A DNA stretch of 64,000 nucleotides from Companilactobacillus sp. RD055328 (GTDB taxonomy: Bacteria; Bacillota; Bacilli; Lactobacillales; Lactobacillaceae). The stretch covers positions 1 to 64,000 of the forward strand of contig NZ_BQUT01000001.1 in NCBI RefSeq assembly GCF_022835675.1. Reading direction: 5' to 3'. Shown here one piece after another: positions 16,035 to 25,306 of the stretch (position 1 is its first letter; each line of letters begins with the position of its first letter). The position numbers were made by a program, and so were the translations under genes. The notes under the pieces are model-generated. The model did no database searches, had not been told where the DNA came from, and saw only the letters and a list, made by a program, of their open reading frames with translations.

Positions 16035-18398
16035 CTACTTAAATTCAACAATTGTTGCTCCAGTTCCACCAGCTGAGTCAGGGGCAAACTCAAAATGTTT
16101 CACCTGTCTATGTGTTTTGAGATACTCAGTTACACCGTTTCTAATTGCTCCAGTTCCACGTCCATGAACAATTGTAACCTGTCCGTATCCTTGAAGTAAT
16201 GCTTGATCAAGATATTTTCCCATCTTATCCATTGCCTCATCGTAACGTAAGCCACGCAAATCGACTTGACCAGATACAGCTTTTGTTGTGCGCTTAACAG
16301 TCGAGCGAATTTTTTTAGGTTGAGTAACATCTTTAGTTTGAATTTTTTCTAAATCATCTAGTGCTACTTTCATTTTTAAAATTCCTAATTGAACTTCATA
16401 CTCACCATCTTTACGCTTGTTTAAAACAGTTCCGATTTGTCCATAAGTTAAAACTTTCACTTCATCGCCAACACGGATTTCTTGTTTACTCTTAGCACGT
16501 TTTAAAACTTTATTTTTTAATAGTGCAGGATCAGGTCTTAATTTATTCAATCCTGTTTTTGCCGAGATTAATTGATCTTCTTTAACTGTTGAACCATTCA
16601 ATTGCAACTGACGTAATTCACTAATAATTTTATCAGCTTGTTTAACTGCTTTAGCAATCAATTCATCAGCTTTGCGATTAGCTTTTATTAGCGTATCTTC
16701 TTTTAATTTATCAATTCCTAATAATTGCTTATCAAGAGATTCTTGCTTACTATCATTTTCTTTGATTTTTTGAGCTAGTTTTTCATTGCCTTCGACAAAT
16801 TGTTTTCTTTCGTCTTCTAAAGACTTAATCATATTGTTCAATTCTTGGCTTTGATCACCTATTAACATCTTGGCATCATCAATTATGTTTTTTGACAATC
16901 CTAAGCGTTCAGCAATTTCAATCGCATTACTAGATCCAGGAACTCCGATTAAGAACTTATATGTAGGTCTTAGTGTGTCTATATTAAATTCCATACTTGC
17001 ATTAATTGTTTGTGAATTCTCATAAGCAAATAGCTTTAATTCCGGATAATGTGATGTAGCAACTGTATAAACATGCTTATCAATTAATTGCTCAATGATT
17101 GATATTGCTAGTGCTGCACCTTCTTGCGGATCTGTACCTGCACCTAATTCATCAAATAAAACTAACGAACGGTCATTTACGTTATTAAAGATATCAACAA
17201 TATTTGTAATATGAGATGAGAAGGTACTTAAGTTTTGTTCAATAGATTGTTCATCACCAATATCTGCAAAAATCTCATCAAATACGGCAATTTGGCTATT
17301 TTCATTAGCAGGTATAAATAATCCCGCTTGTCCCATCATTTGCAATAAACCTAATGTTTTTAACGTAATTGTCTTACCACCGGTATTAGGTCCTGTAATA
17401 ACAATAGTTGAATAATCTTCACCCAACTTAATATCATTAGCTACCACATCTTTAATGTTTAATAATGGATGACGAGCTTGTCTTAATTCGATAATACGAT
17501 CAGCGTTAATATTAGGCTCTGTGGCTTTAATTTCTGCAGCATATTTTGCTTTTGCATTAATTAAATCTAACTTAGAAAGAATCCAATGGTTTTGACGAAG
17601 GTCATCAGAATACGGACGAATTAAATCTGATAATTCGCGTAAAATATTTTGGATTTCATTTTTCTCATCTAATTTTTTTTGACTTATATCGTTATTTAAT
17701 TCAACAACATTAGCCGGTTCGATATATAGCGTTTGTCCGGACGCACTTTGATCATGAATAATTCCACCAAATTTCGCCTTATATTCGGCTTTTACAGGTA
17801 GAACAAAACGCTCGTCACGAATAGTTATTAGTGATTCGCTTAAATATTTTGCATTATTACCATGTGTGCTTTTTTCTAATAATTGACGGACTTTATCGTT
17901 TAATATCTTAATACTTGCTCGAATATTACCAAGTCTAATAGAAGCACTATCTAAAATAGCGCCTGTATCTGTTATTGAAGTTTTTAACCGATCATTTAAT
18001 TCCGGAATTATTACCAGTTTATTAAAAATATCTGGCAGCTTACGAAATTCAATTGTTTTTTCTTCTTCAATTAATTGTTCAAAGAATCGTTTCAATTCTT
18101 CTACATTTTTTAACTGTAAAGCGATTAAAGATAATTCAGTTCCGCTTAAAACAGCATCCATTTTCAATCGTTTAAGTTGTTCATCAATATTAGACAATTT
18201 TCTAATTGGTATTGTCTTATTCAATCGAACTATAGTTGCTCCATCAAAAGTTTCGTCGATTAGTTTTTGTATCTTTTCAATCGAAACTTCTGGTTCAATC
18301 TTCATTGCTGAATTATGACCCAGTTCAGTAGCAGTATAGTTAGCTATTTTTTCTTTTATTTTTTTAAATTCAAGTATTTCTATTACTTTTTCGTTCAT
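16035..18398 (-). CDS. mutS2: Endonuclease MutS2
   Basis: A 787-residue ATPase. The MutS-like core carries Walker A GPNTGGKT (about residue 335) and Walker B LFDELGAGTDP; a coiled-coil linker covers 510-620. A C-terminal Smr nuclease domain (VDLRGLRYDEA and HGRGTGAIRNGV) marks MutS2. In Firmicutes it acts on collided ribosomes and/or recombination intermediates rather than in mismatch repair. It precedes trxA in the same direction. Confidence 0.95.
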   Translation of the reverse strand: MNEKVIEILEFKKIKEKIANYTATELGHNSAMKIEPEVSIEKIQKLIDETFDGATIVRLNKTIPIRKLSNIDEQLKRLKMDAVLSGTELSLIALQLKNVEELKRFFEQLIEEEKTIEFRKLPDIFNKLVIIPELNDRLKTSITDTGAILDSASIRLGNIRASIKILNDKVRQLLEKSTHGNNAKYLSESLITIRDERFVLPVKAEYKAKFGGIIHDQSASGQTLYIEPANVVELNNDISQKKLDEKNEIQNILRELSDLIRPYSDDLRQNHWILSKLDLINAKAKYAAEIKATEPNINADRIIELRQARHPLLNIKDVVANDIKLGEDYSTIVITGPNTGGKTITLKTLGLLQMMGQAGLFIPANENSQIAVFDEIFADIGDEQSIEQNLSTFSSHITNIVDIFNNVNDRSLVLFDELGAGTDPQEGAALAISIIEQLIDKHVYTVATSHYPELKLFAYENSQTINASMEFNIDTLRPTYKFLIGVPGSSNAIEIAERLGLSKNIIDDAKMLIGDQSQELNNMIKSLEDERKQFVEGNEKLAQKIKENDSKQESLDKQLLGIDKLKEDTLIKANRKADELIAKAVKQADKIISELRQLQLNGSTVKEDQLISAKTGLNKLRPDPALLKNKVLKRAKSKQEIRVGDEVKVLTYGQIGTVLNKRKDGEYEVQLGILKMKVALDDLEKIQTKDVTQPKKIRSTVKRTTKAVSGQVDLRGLRYDEAMDKMGKYLDQALLQGYGQVTIVHGRGTGAIRNGVTEYLKTHRQVKHFEFAPDSAGGTGATIVEFK

Positions 18399-18411
18399 CT
18401 TTTTTCCTTTA

Positions 18412-18438
18412 ATAAAAAAGTCAGCCTAATGGCTGACC
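18412..18438 (-). terminator. Terminator between cvpA and mutS2
   Basis: On the minus strand GTCAGCC-atta-GGCTGAC is followed by T6. It ends the cvpA transcript, though read-through into mutS2 is possible because no clear new promoter fits in the short gap. Confidence 0.75.
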
Positions 18439-18981
18439 TTATACAATATTAATCCACATTGCTGTAAATAAGTTAGTCAAAAGTGGTGTATATCTAACAA
18501 TCAAAGTGGTCATAAATGAGTGAGATAAACTATCCTGAAGTGCAGGTACCGGTACCATAGCCATTAAATAAAGAATCATAAACAGCCCAACATAGTTAGT
18601 AAAAAAAGCTAATAATCCTCCGCCAATTTTACTCATTTTCTCATCCATTGGATAGTACGTTAATTTCTTCATATACAATCCACCAAAACGGACAATTATC
18701 CATCCTATAAAGCAGATAAATACAAATGCAAATGCATAATAAAATGCCTTATCAAAAGATAATCCCAATTCAGTGCTAAAGAATGCAAACTTGCTATCTA
18801 ACGAAGCAGATGGATATGGAACTATCAATTCAAATTGTGGCTCTAATACACGATATAATAATGCGGCTAAAGCGAAAAATATTAAATAGCCAGCAGAATA
18901 AAAAATCTGCATTGCTAAACCACGCCTAACTCCAATATATACACCATAACTTAAAATCAAAATAATGATAAAACTTAACAT
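18439..18981 (-). CDS. CvpA family membrane protein
   Basis: A 180-residue protein with four hydrophobic segments (residues 1-18, 25-45, 77-98, 125-150) and the conserved N-terminal GVYIGVRRGL loop of CvpA family proteins. Family members influence colicin export or envelope homeostasis; the mechanism is unknown. It sits upstream of mutS2, the usual Firmicute neighbourhood. Confidence 0.85.
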   Translation of the reverse strand: MLSFIIILILSYGVYIGVRRGLAMQIFYSAGYLIFFALAALLYRVLEPQFELIVPYPSASLDSKFAFFSTELGLSFDKAFYYAFAFVFICFIGWIIVRFGGLYMKKLTYYPMDEKMSKIGGGLLAFFTNYVGLFMILYLMAMVPVPALQDSLSHSFMTTLIVRYTPLLTNLFTAMWINIV

Positions 18982-19009
18982 ATTGTCTCCTCTGACATTA
19001 AATAAATGA

Positions 19010-19031
19010 AAAAAGCAGGAACATCCCTGCT
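19010..19031 (-). terminator. Terminator after the ireB-ruvX-DUF1292 operon
   Basis: On the minus strand AGCAGG-gatgtt-CCTGCT is followed by T6. Confidence 0.78.
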
Positions 19032-19305
19032 ATTCATCAATGTCGTCAATAGCGTCTACTACACCATCAATCATTGCTAATTCTTCTTCTGTTTCAACTG
19101 GAGTTAAATTACCATCATCTTCATTTTCAGCTTCGAATGAATATGGATAGTATCCAACAACACCATCTTCATTAGCTTCCATATCTTCTAAGATAATGTA
19201 CTCTTTGTTGAATTCTTCCGATTTTGGAATAATTGTCAAAATTTTTAATGTTTGTACTGTACCATCATCATTTGTAACTTCTACAAAACGATCTTCTTCA
19301 GCCAT
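19030..19305 (-). CDS. DUF1292 (YrzB-like) protein
   Basis: A 91-residue, very acidic protein with the DUF1292 pattern: an N-terminal FVEVTNDDGTVQTLKIL beta-strand pair, EYIILE, and an acidic tail ending in DGVVDAIDDIDE. Function is unknown, but the gene almost always lies with ireB and ruvX. The start is ATG 19305 behind AGGTG; the GTG at 19314 is part of that ribosome binding site. Confidence 0.82.
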   Translation of the reverse strand: MAEEDRFVEVTNDDGTVQTLKILTIIPKSEEFNKEYIILEDMEANEDGVVGYYPYSFEAENEDDGNLTPVETEEELAMIDGVVDAIDDIDE

Positions 19306-19314
19306 ACTTTTCAC

Positions 19315-19746
19315 CTACTTAGTTAGTTTTCCCTTAGCATCCAAATAATTCTGAAGAATCATTACTGCCGCTAATTTGTCGATAACTTTTTTTCTTTTTT
19401 TGCGTGAAATATTAGCTTCATCAACTAACATTCTTTCAGCTTGAACAGTTGTCAATCTTTCATCAATAAAATCAACAGGTAAGCCGAAATTGTCTTCAAT
19501 CATTTTTCCATATGCTTGAGATTTTTCCGCTCTTTCACCTAATGAATTATTCATGTTTTTAGGAAGTCCCAGCACAATTCCGGTAACTTCATATTGATCT
19601 ATTAATTCTTTTAGTCTATCAAGACCAAATAACTCTTTATTCTCGTTGATTGGAATTATTTCCACACCTTGAGCTGTCCAACCTAATAAATCACTTACAG
19701 ATACTCCAACAGTCTTTGAGCCTACATCTAATCCTAGTAGCCGCAT
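19315..19746 (-). CDS. ruvX: Holliday junction resolvase-like protein RuvX/YqgF
   Basis: A 143-residue RNase H-fold nuclease with [16 protein letters not shown] at the N-terminus (first catalytic Asp), the GLPKNMN motif, the IDERLTT motif (Glu) and [13 protein letters not shown] with a late Asp. Members act on Holliday junctions in vitro and in 16S rRNA 5' processing. Its ATG overlaps the stop of ireB, so the genes are coupled. Confidence 0.92.
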   Translation of the reverse strand: MRLLGLDVGSKTVGVSVSDLLGWTAQGVEIIPINENKELFGLDRLKELIDQYEVTGIVLGLPKNMNNSLGERAEKSQAYGKMIEDNFGLPVDFIDERLTTVQAERMLVDEANISRKKRKKVIDKLAAVMILQNYLDAKGKLTK

Positions 19747-20006
19747 TACTTGTTGTCCTTATCTAAGTAATTCTTAACTAGTTCTTCAATAATTTCATCT
19801 CGTTCGTGTTTCAAAATCATATTGCGAGCATCATCATTACGTGGTATGTAAGCTGGGTCACCCGAAATAAGATACCCTACAATTTGATTAATTGGGTTGT
19901 AACCCTTATCTTGGAGAGCCTTATACACGTTTTCTAGTGTTGTATGAACATCATTACCGTTCTTATCGTTAAAATTAAAACTCATTGTTTTGTCTAATGA
20001 ACTCAA
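19746..20006 (-). CDS. ireB: IreB family regulatory phosphoprotein
   Basis: An 86-residue protein with the family hallmark [21 protein letters not shown]. In Enterococcus IreB is a substrate of the PASTA kinase IreK at Thr residues near the N-terminus and counteracts cephalosporin resistance; the matching Thr is in LDKTMSF here. The start is TTG 20006, because AGGAGGTG lies 7 bases upstream and the N-terminus then matches B. subtilis YrzL. It heads the ireB-ruvX-DUF1292 operon. Confidence 0.9.
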   Translation of the reverse strand: MSSLDKTMSFNFNDKNGNDVHTTLENVYKALQDKGYNPINQIVGYLISGDPAYIPRNDDARNMILKHERDEIIEELVKNYLDKDNK

Positions 20007-20035
20007 CTGACACACCTCCTAGTATACATACCTGA

Positions 20036-20064
20036 ATTTTACATGATTTTTGACTTAATAACAA
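20036..20064 (-). promoter_or_regulatory. Promoter of the ireB operon
   Basis: On the minus strand TTGTTA (20059-20064) and TAAAAT (20036-20041) are 17 bp apart, 30 bp upstream of the ireB start. Confidence 0.6.
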
Positions 20065-20067
20065 ACA

Positions 20068-22704
20068 TCATTTTGTAAGTATATTTTTCACACCGATAAA
20101 TGCTTGTTCAAATCCTTCAGGATTCTTACCACCAGCTTGTGCCATGTCAGGTCGTCCACCACCACCACCATTGATAGCGGGTGAAATTTCCTTAATAATA
20201 TTGCCAGCTTTTAATCCGCGTTCCATTGCATCCGGACTAACCGCTACAATCAAGTTAGCTTTGTCATCTGACTTAGCACCAAGTACTAATACATCTGAAG
20301 CGTGCTTATTCTTCCAATCATCTGCCAACTTACGCAATCCATTCATATCATCAACTGGTGCTAATTTGGCAATCAACGTATAACCATTAATTTCTTCTAC
20401 TTCATCAAAAATTCCGGCTGCTTGTTGACTTGCAAACTTAGCTTTTAAGTTAGTAACGTTACGTTTTTCTTCTTTCAAATCTGCCATCACTTGAGAAGCT
20501 TTTGTGGGTGTTTCTTTAATTTGTGTAACCTTCATTGCATCAGCTGTTTGTAGAAGCAATGACATTTGTTCATTTAAAAATTCAAATGCTTCTTTTGAAG
20601 TTACAGCTTCAATACGTCGAGTTCCCGCAGCAACTCCTGATTCAGACTTAATCTTGAATAATCCTAATTCAGCAGTATTTTCAGCATGCGTTCCACCACA
20701 TAATTCCATTGAATAGTCGCCAACTTGTACAACGCGGACCATGTCACCATATTTATCACCGAATAAAGCAATAGCACCCATCTTTTTAGCCGAATCAATA
20801 TCAGTTTCTGTTGTTACAACAGGAAGTTCTTCCCAAATTTTTTCATTTACGATTTGTTCAAGCTCTGCCAATTGTTCTTTAGTCACTGCATCTAGACTAG
20901 TGAAATCAAATCTTAAGTAGTCAGGTTCTACTAATGAACCAGCTTGATGAGTATGTTCACCAACTACTTCTCGTAAAGCTTGATCTAGTAAATGTGTTGC
21001 CGTATGGTTACGACGAACTTTTCTTCTAAAATTGATATCAATTTTTAATTGATAAATACTGTCCTTTTTCAATTCGCCCATAACTTCGACAGTATGTAAG
21101 TTTTGACCATTAGGTGCATGTTGAACGTCTGTTACCTTAGCTACAATTTCATCACCGTTATAGATGAATCCTTGATCGGCAACTTGACCACCCATCTCAG
21201 CATAAAAAGGAGTACGGTCAAAAATTATCTGAGCTATACCTTCACTAATTGAGTCCACAATTGCATCATTAACTATAATATCTTTTAAATTAGCGTCTTT
21301 AACTTCATAATTATCGTGATATCCAACAAATTCACTTTCGGTCTTAATATCCATTAGGACTTCATCTTGTGAACCCATTGATTGTAAATTACCACGCGCC
21401 GAACGAGCTCGTGTTTTTTGAGCTTCCATTTCTTCGTCAAAGCCACTACGGTCAACTGTGAATCCTTCATCGTTAGCTGATTCTTCAGTCATTTCATATG
21501 GGAAGCCATAAGTATCAAATAACTTAAATGCGTCTTTACCACTAATCTCAGTTTTGTTATTAGCTCTTAAATCTGTTAATAATCCATTTAAAAGATCTAA
21601 TCCATCACTTAAGGTATTAGAAAATCTTTCTTCTTCAGACTTAATAACCTTAGCTATGAAATCTTTTTGGTTAGTAATTTCAGGATAATAGCTCTTCATG
21701 ATTTCACCAACTATAGGTACTAGTTGATACATGAATGAACCATCAATTCCTAATTTTTTGCCATTAAGTACGGCACGACGTATCAATCGGCGGATAACAT
21801 AGCCACGTCCTTCATTAGATGGCAATGCCCCATCACCAATTGCAAAGGATACAGTACGTGCATGGTCAGCAATAATCTTGAATGAGATATCATCTTTATT
21901 ATCAGCACCATATTTCTTACCGTCACTTAATTCTTCAGCTTTAGTAATTAAAGGCATCATCAAGTCAGTTTCAAAATTAGTTTTTGTTTCTTGAACAACT
22001 GAGACCAATCTTTCTAATCCCATACCCGTATCAATGTTTTTATGAGGTTGTTCAACATACGTTCCATCGGGCATATGATTGAATTCAGAAAATACCACAT
22101 TCCAGACTTCTAGATAACGTTCATTCTCACCACCAGGATAATTCTCTTCATCATCTTCAGCTACGTTATTGAACTCTTGTCCACGGTCGTAAAAGAGTTC
22201 TGTATCGGGTCCACATGGTCCTTCTCCAATATCCCAAAAATTATCTTCAACTTGGAAAATATGATCTTCTGGAATAATTTCTTTCCAAATACGTTGTGCT
22301 TCAGTATCTTTGGGATAAACCGTGACGTACATTTTGTCTTTATCTAAACCAATCCATTGATCGCTAGTCAAAAATTCCCAAGCCCAAGCTATTGCATCTT
22401 CTTTAAAATAATCGCCAACAGAAAAATTACCTAGCATTTCAAAGAAAGTTTGGTGACGAGCTGTTTTACCAACATTTTCGATATCGTTGGTACGGATACA
22501 TTTTTGAGCATTAGTAATTCTAGGGTTTTTAGGAACTACTGACCCATCAAAATATTTCTTTAAAGTAGCTACTCCTGAGTTAATCCAAAGTAAAGTTGGA
22601 TCGTTGACTGGTACTAATGATGCGCTAGGTTCAATAGTATGCCCTTTACTCTCAAAAAAATCTAAAAACAATTGGCGAATTTGTGCACCTGTTAATTTTT
22701 TCAT
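20068..22704 (-). CDS. alaS: Alanyl-tRNA synthetase
   Basis: An 878-residue class II synthetase. The N-terminal catalytic core has motif 1 (FLDFFESKGH), motif 2 (KCIRTNDIENVGKTARHQTFFEMLGNFS region) and motif 3 (GLERL). The editing domain carries the zinc ligands HTATHLLDQAL and CGGTHAENT. The C-Ala/DHHA1 domain ends in GGGGGRPDMAQAGG. It charges tRNA-Ala and edits Ser and Gly. A T-box leader precedes it. Confidence 0.96.
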   Translation of the reverse strand: MKKLTGAQIRQLFLDFFESKGHTIEPSASLVPVNDPTLLWINSGVATLKKYFDGSVVPKNPRITNAQKCIRTNDIENVGKTARHQTFFEMLGNFSVGDYFKEDAIAWAWEFLTSDQWIGLDKDKMYVTVYPKDTEAQRIWKEIIPEDHIFQVEDNFWDIGEGPCGPDTELFYDRGQEFNNVAEDDEENYPGGENERYLEVWNVVFSEFNHMPDGTYVEQPHKNIDTGMGLERLVSVVQETKTNFETDLMMPLITKAEELSDGKKYGADNKDDISFKIIADHARTVSFAIGDGALPSNEGRGYVIRRLIRRAVLNGKKLGIDGSFMYQLVPIVGEIMKSYYPEITNQKDFIAKVIKSEEERFSNTLSDGLDLLNGLLTDLRANNKTEISGKDAFKLFDTYGFPYEMTEESANDEGFTVDRSGFDEEMEAQKTRARSARGNLQSMGSQDEVLMDIKTESEFVGYHDNYEVKDANLKDIIVNDAIVDSISEGIAQIIFDRTPFYAEMGGQVADQGFIYNGDEIVAKVTDVQHAPNGQNLHTVEVMGELKKDSIYQLKIDINFRRKVRRNHTATHLLDQALREVVGEHTHQAGSLVEPDYLRFDFTSLDAVTKEQLAELEQIVNEKIWEELPVVTTETDIDSAKKMGAIALFGDKYGDMVRVVQVGDYSMELCGGTHAENTAELGLFKIKSESGVAAGTRRIEAVTSKEAFEFLNEQMSLLLQTADAMKVTQIKETPTKASQVMADLKEEKRNVTNLKAKFASQQAAGIFDEVEEINGYTLIAKLAPVDDMNGLRKLADDWKNKHASDVLVLGAKSDDKANLIVAVSPDAMERGLKAGNIIKEISPAINGGGGGRPDMAQAGGKNPEGFEQAFIGVKNILTK

Positions 22705-22948
22705 TTGTTATTCTCTCTTTTCTAAGCAAGATATTAAAAAAATCGATCAAGATCTTAATAAAAAAAGAAACCACTGCATTACAAGGACGCCCATGCGCGG
22801 TACCACCTTGATTGCAACGATTTCTCGTTTGCCTCTTTAGACATTATTTATATTAATTTTTAGTTGGTAGCGTTATTCAAGATAATTTAAGTACTTGCAC
22901 CAAACGTACTCTCTCTTTAAAAACATTTTGAATAACATATCCAAGTAA
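22705..22948 (-). promoter_or_regulatory. T-box riboswitch of alaS (GCU Ala specifier)
   Basis: The leader on the minus strand contains the diagnostic AAGGTGGTACCGCG T-box sequence (22794-22810 region) inside an antiterminator closed by CAAGG/CCTTG. The AGAGAG and GGTGCAAG apical motifs of Stem I lie around 22880-22915. The lower helix TTGG/CCAA and upper helix TTATTCAA/TTGAATAA flank an internal loop whose 3' side reads CGCTA. GCU (22869-22871) is therefore the specifier, an alanine codon. A weak hairpin followed by T-rich sequence just before alaS is the terminator. Uncharged tRNA-Ala should turn transcription on. Confidence 0.9.
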
Positions 22949-22977
22949 ATAATAAGTGTGACTTCATCAAAAGTCAA
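22949..22977 (-). promoter_or_regulatory. Promoter of the alaS T-box leader
   Basis: TTGACT (22972-22977) and TATTAT (22949-22954) with a 17-bp spacer on the minus strand. Confidence 0.75.
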
Positions 22978-22979
22978 TA

Positions 22980-24329
22980 TTAATATGCGTTATCACTCTT
23001 ACGCTTCTTACGTAATTCACGCTGTTCTTGACGAGCTTCAATCTTCTTATTCTTACGCTTTTCATCTTTAATAGCGCTTTGAATCTTCTTCTTATATCCG
23101 GGTTTACGTTTTTTCTTTTCTTTCTTAACTAAACCACGCATACTTGTTGAAAGTTTTTCTTTAGAAGCATTACGATTCTGACGACGATTTCTTTCATAAG
23201 TATCAACAACTTCATCATGATGTTTAATTTCTTTGGGATTAAACTTAATTCCCATATGTTCTAATTGACCAATCTTCTCTTCATCACGAGGATCAAATAA
23301 TGTAATTGCAATACCTGACAGCTTATTACGTCCTGTACGACCAGAACGATGAATGAAGAATTCAAGATCATCAGGGATTTCAGCATTGATAACATGAGAA
23401 ACTCCCGTAATATCGATACCACGCGAAGCTAAATCAGTAGCAACGACAAATTGGAATTCCATATTCTCAATTCGTTTCATTGTACGTTTACGCTCACGAG
23501 GAGTTAATCCTCCATGAATACGTGTAACTTTTAGGCCTTTTTGAAGTAAGAACTCATAGATAGCATCAACTTCAGTTCTTGAGTTAGCAAATATCAATGA
23601 TAAAAACGGTTGGCCAATTGTTAATAAATCATAAATCATTTCATGTTTATTTTGGCCACGACTAGAAATCAACCAATTCTCAACGTTTTCACTAACAACA
23701 TTAGGATTATCAATCACAACAAACTTAGGTTGTGTTAAATACTTCTTCAAGAATGGTTGTAGTTTTTCTGGAATAGTAGCTGAGAAAACTAGAATTTGTA
23801 AATCATCACCCATTGAACTAGCAATTTCATTCACATCATCTAAGAATCCCATGTCTAAAGTCATGTCAGCTTCATCAATTACTAATACTTTTGTATCAGA
23901 AACTTTTAAATGATTAGTTTTAATTAAATCAAGTAAGCGTCCTGGAGTTCCCACTGCAATCTCTGGTTGAGAATTATCTAGTTTGTTTTCTTGACGTTTC
24001 TTATCTGTACCACCAACAAAATTACTAACAGTGATGTTATCATTCTTAGCTATTTCTTCAGTGTCGTCATATATTTGATATGCCAACTCACGACTTGGTG
24101 ATGTTATGACAACTTGGTTGCTGTCACTATGTTCAAGTCGATCCATAATTGGCAATAAATAAGCATGTGTTTTACCACTACCTGTTTGTGATTGGACAAT
24201 TAAATCATGTCCTTTTCTGACTAGCGGAATAACTTTTTCTTGAACTGGTGTTGCTTCACTAAAGTTAATCTCTGTCAGGGATTTATTGATAAACTCTTTA
24301 AATCCCATTGATTTGAAAGTTGTTCCCAC
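22980..24329 (-). CDS. cshB: DEAD-box RNA helicase (CshB-like)
   Basis: A 449-residue helicase with the Q motif, Walker A variant QTGSGKTH, PSRELA, TPGRLL, DEAD, SATIP, the IHGGL and ATDLASRGIDI segments, and HRSGRTGR. A highly basic tail (about residues 390-449) should bind RNA. Gene position beside alaS and nrnA matches cshB/yqfR of other Firmicutes, a cold-shock helicase that helps RNA turnover and ribosome assembly. The start is GTG 24329 with AAGGAG upstream. Confidence 0.88.
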   Translation of the reverse strand: MGTTFKSMGFKEFINKSLTEINFSEATPVQEKVIPLVRKGHDLIVQSQTGSGKTHAYLLPIMDRLEHSDSNQVVITSPSRELAYQIYDDTEEIAKNDNITVSNFVGGTDKKRQENKLDNSQPEIAVGTPGRLLDLIKTNHLKVSDTKVLVIDEADMTLDMGFLDDVNEIASSMGDDLQILVFSATIPEKLQPFLKKYLTQPKFVVIDNPNVVSENVENWLISSRGQNKHEMIYDLLTIGQPFLSLIFANSRTEVDAIYEFLLQKGLKVTRIHGGLTPRERKRTMKRIENMEFQFVVATDLASRGIDITGVSHVINAEIPDDLEFFIHRSGRTGRNKLSGIAITLFDPRDEEKIGQLEHMGIKFNPKEIKHHDEVVDTYERNRRQNRNASKEKLSTSMRGLVKKEKKKRKPGYKKKIQSAIKDEKRKNKKIEARQEQRELRKKRKSDNAY

Positions 24330-24354
24330 ACTAATTCTCCTTGGTTTTTTAATT

Positions 24355-25305
24355 TTAGGCTTCTTGTTTCACTCTTAAAATTAGTTCATCTATTATTTCT
24401 TGTACTTCTTTTTCATCACTTGCATTAGCTCCACTAGCTAGCGGATGTCCTCCACCATCATGTTTCATTGCTAAGGTATTAATAATTGGTCCCTTAGAAC
24501 GATAATGGATTCGATAACCTGTTTCTGGTGTTGGTTTTTGAACAGCAATAATCCAAGAAACAACATTTTTTAAACGTCCTGGCGTTGAAACGGTCGCATG
24601 TGCCTGTTCCATTGTAACACCTAATTTGTTTAAGTCATCTTGTGTGATGATAGCCCAAGCTGCACCACTTTCATCAATTTTTAAGTAATCATATACACTA
24701 CTTTGTAATTTTGCTTGCTCTAAAGTGACTTCACTAAGTTTTTGATTCACGGCTGGTAAATTAACTTGATGTTTTAAAAGCTCACTAGCAACCTCAAAAG
24801 TATGTGAAGAAGTAGCATCATACATAAAACGACCCGTATCTCCTACAATTCCAGTATAGATTGCTGTAGCTACATCTTGACCAATCACAAAATTCCATGT
24901 AGTTAATAAATCAAAAATAATTTCTGAACATGATGAGGCCTCATCATTAACAAACATCAAATCACCATATTGGTCATTATTAGGATGATGATCAATCTTA
25001 ATTAAGAAATCGCCTTTGTCATAATTTTCGCCACTAATTCTAGGTGTATTGGCAGTATCTGTAACAATTACTAAAGCATTAGAATAATCACTTAATGAAA
25101 CATCGTCCATTGTTGAAATCCAAGCTAAATCACCAACACCTTCACCAGCTAGTAGAACTTTCTTATTAGGGAAAGTTCTACTAATAGATGTTGCTAAAGA
25201 TTTTTGTGATCCCAACGCATCAGGATCTGGATGTCCGTGACGATGGATAATAATATTATCGTATTCTGTTATTTTAGTTTTGATTTGTTCGATTATCTTG
25301 TCCAT
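24355..25305 (-). CDS. nrnA: NrnA-type DHH phosphoesterase (nanoRNase/pAp phosphatase)
   Basis: A 316-residue DHH/DHHA1 protein. The DHH domain has HRHGHPDPDALGS, VTDTANTPR and the eponymous IDHHPNN. The DHHA1 domain has GGGHPLASGA near the end. It degrades 2-5 nt RNA and dephosphorylates pAp. The start is ATG 25305, with the GAGG ribosome binding site lying between the alternative upstream ATG (25317) and it. It overlaps or abuts the dinB stop. Confidence 0.9.
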   Translation of the reverse strand: MDKIIEQIKTKITEYDNIIIHRHGHPDPDALGSQKSLATSISRTFPNKKVLLAGEGVGDLAWISTMDDVSLSDYSNALVIVTDTANTPRISGENYDKGDFLIKIDHHPNNDQYGDLMFVNDEASSCSEIIFDLLTTWNFVIGQDVATAIYTGIVGDTGRFMYDATSSHTFEVASELLKHQVNLPAVNQKLSEVTLEQAKLQSSVYDYLKIDESGAAWAIITQDDLNKLGVTMEQAHATVSTPGRLKNVVSWIIAVQKPTPETGYRIHYRSKGPIINTLAMKHDGGGHPLASGANASDEKEVQEIIDELILRVKQEA

Positions 25306-25306
25306 A

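Noticed and set aside
22741-22760. GATC-rich stretch after the T-box as an R-M operator copy
   Set aside because: It resembles part of the R-M palindrome by chance; it lacks the symmetric AAAGATC-tt-GATCTTT arrangement and lies in the alaS leader.
22604-22840. Open frame on the plus strand over the alaS start and T-box
   Set aside because: It is antisense to the T-box leader and alaS start and has no protein-like sequence or RBS.
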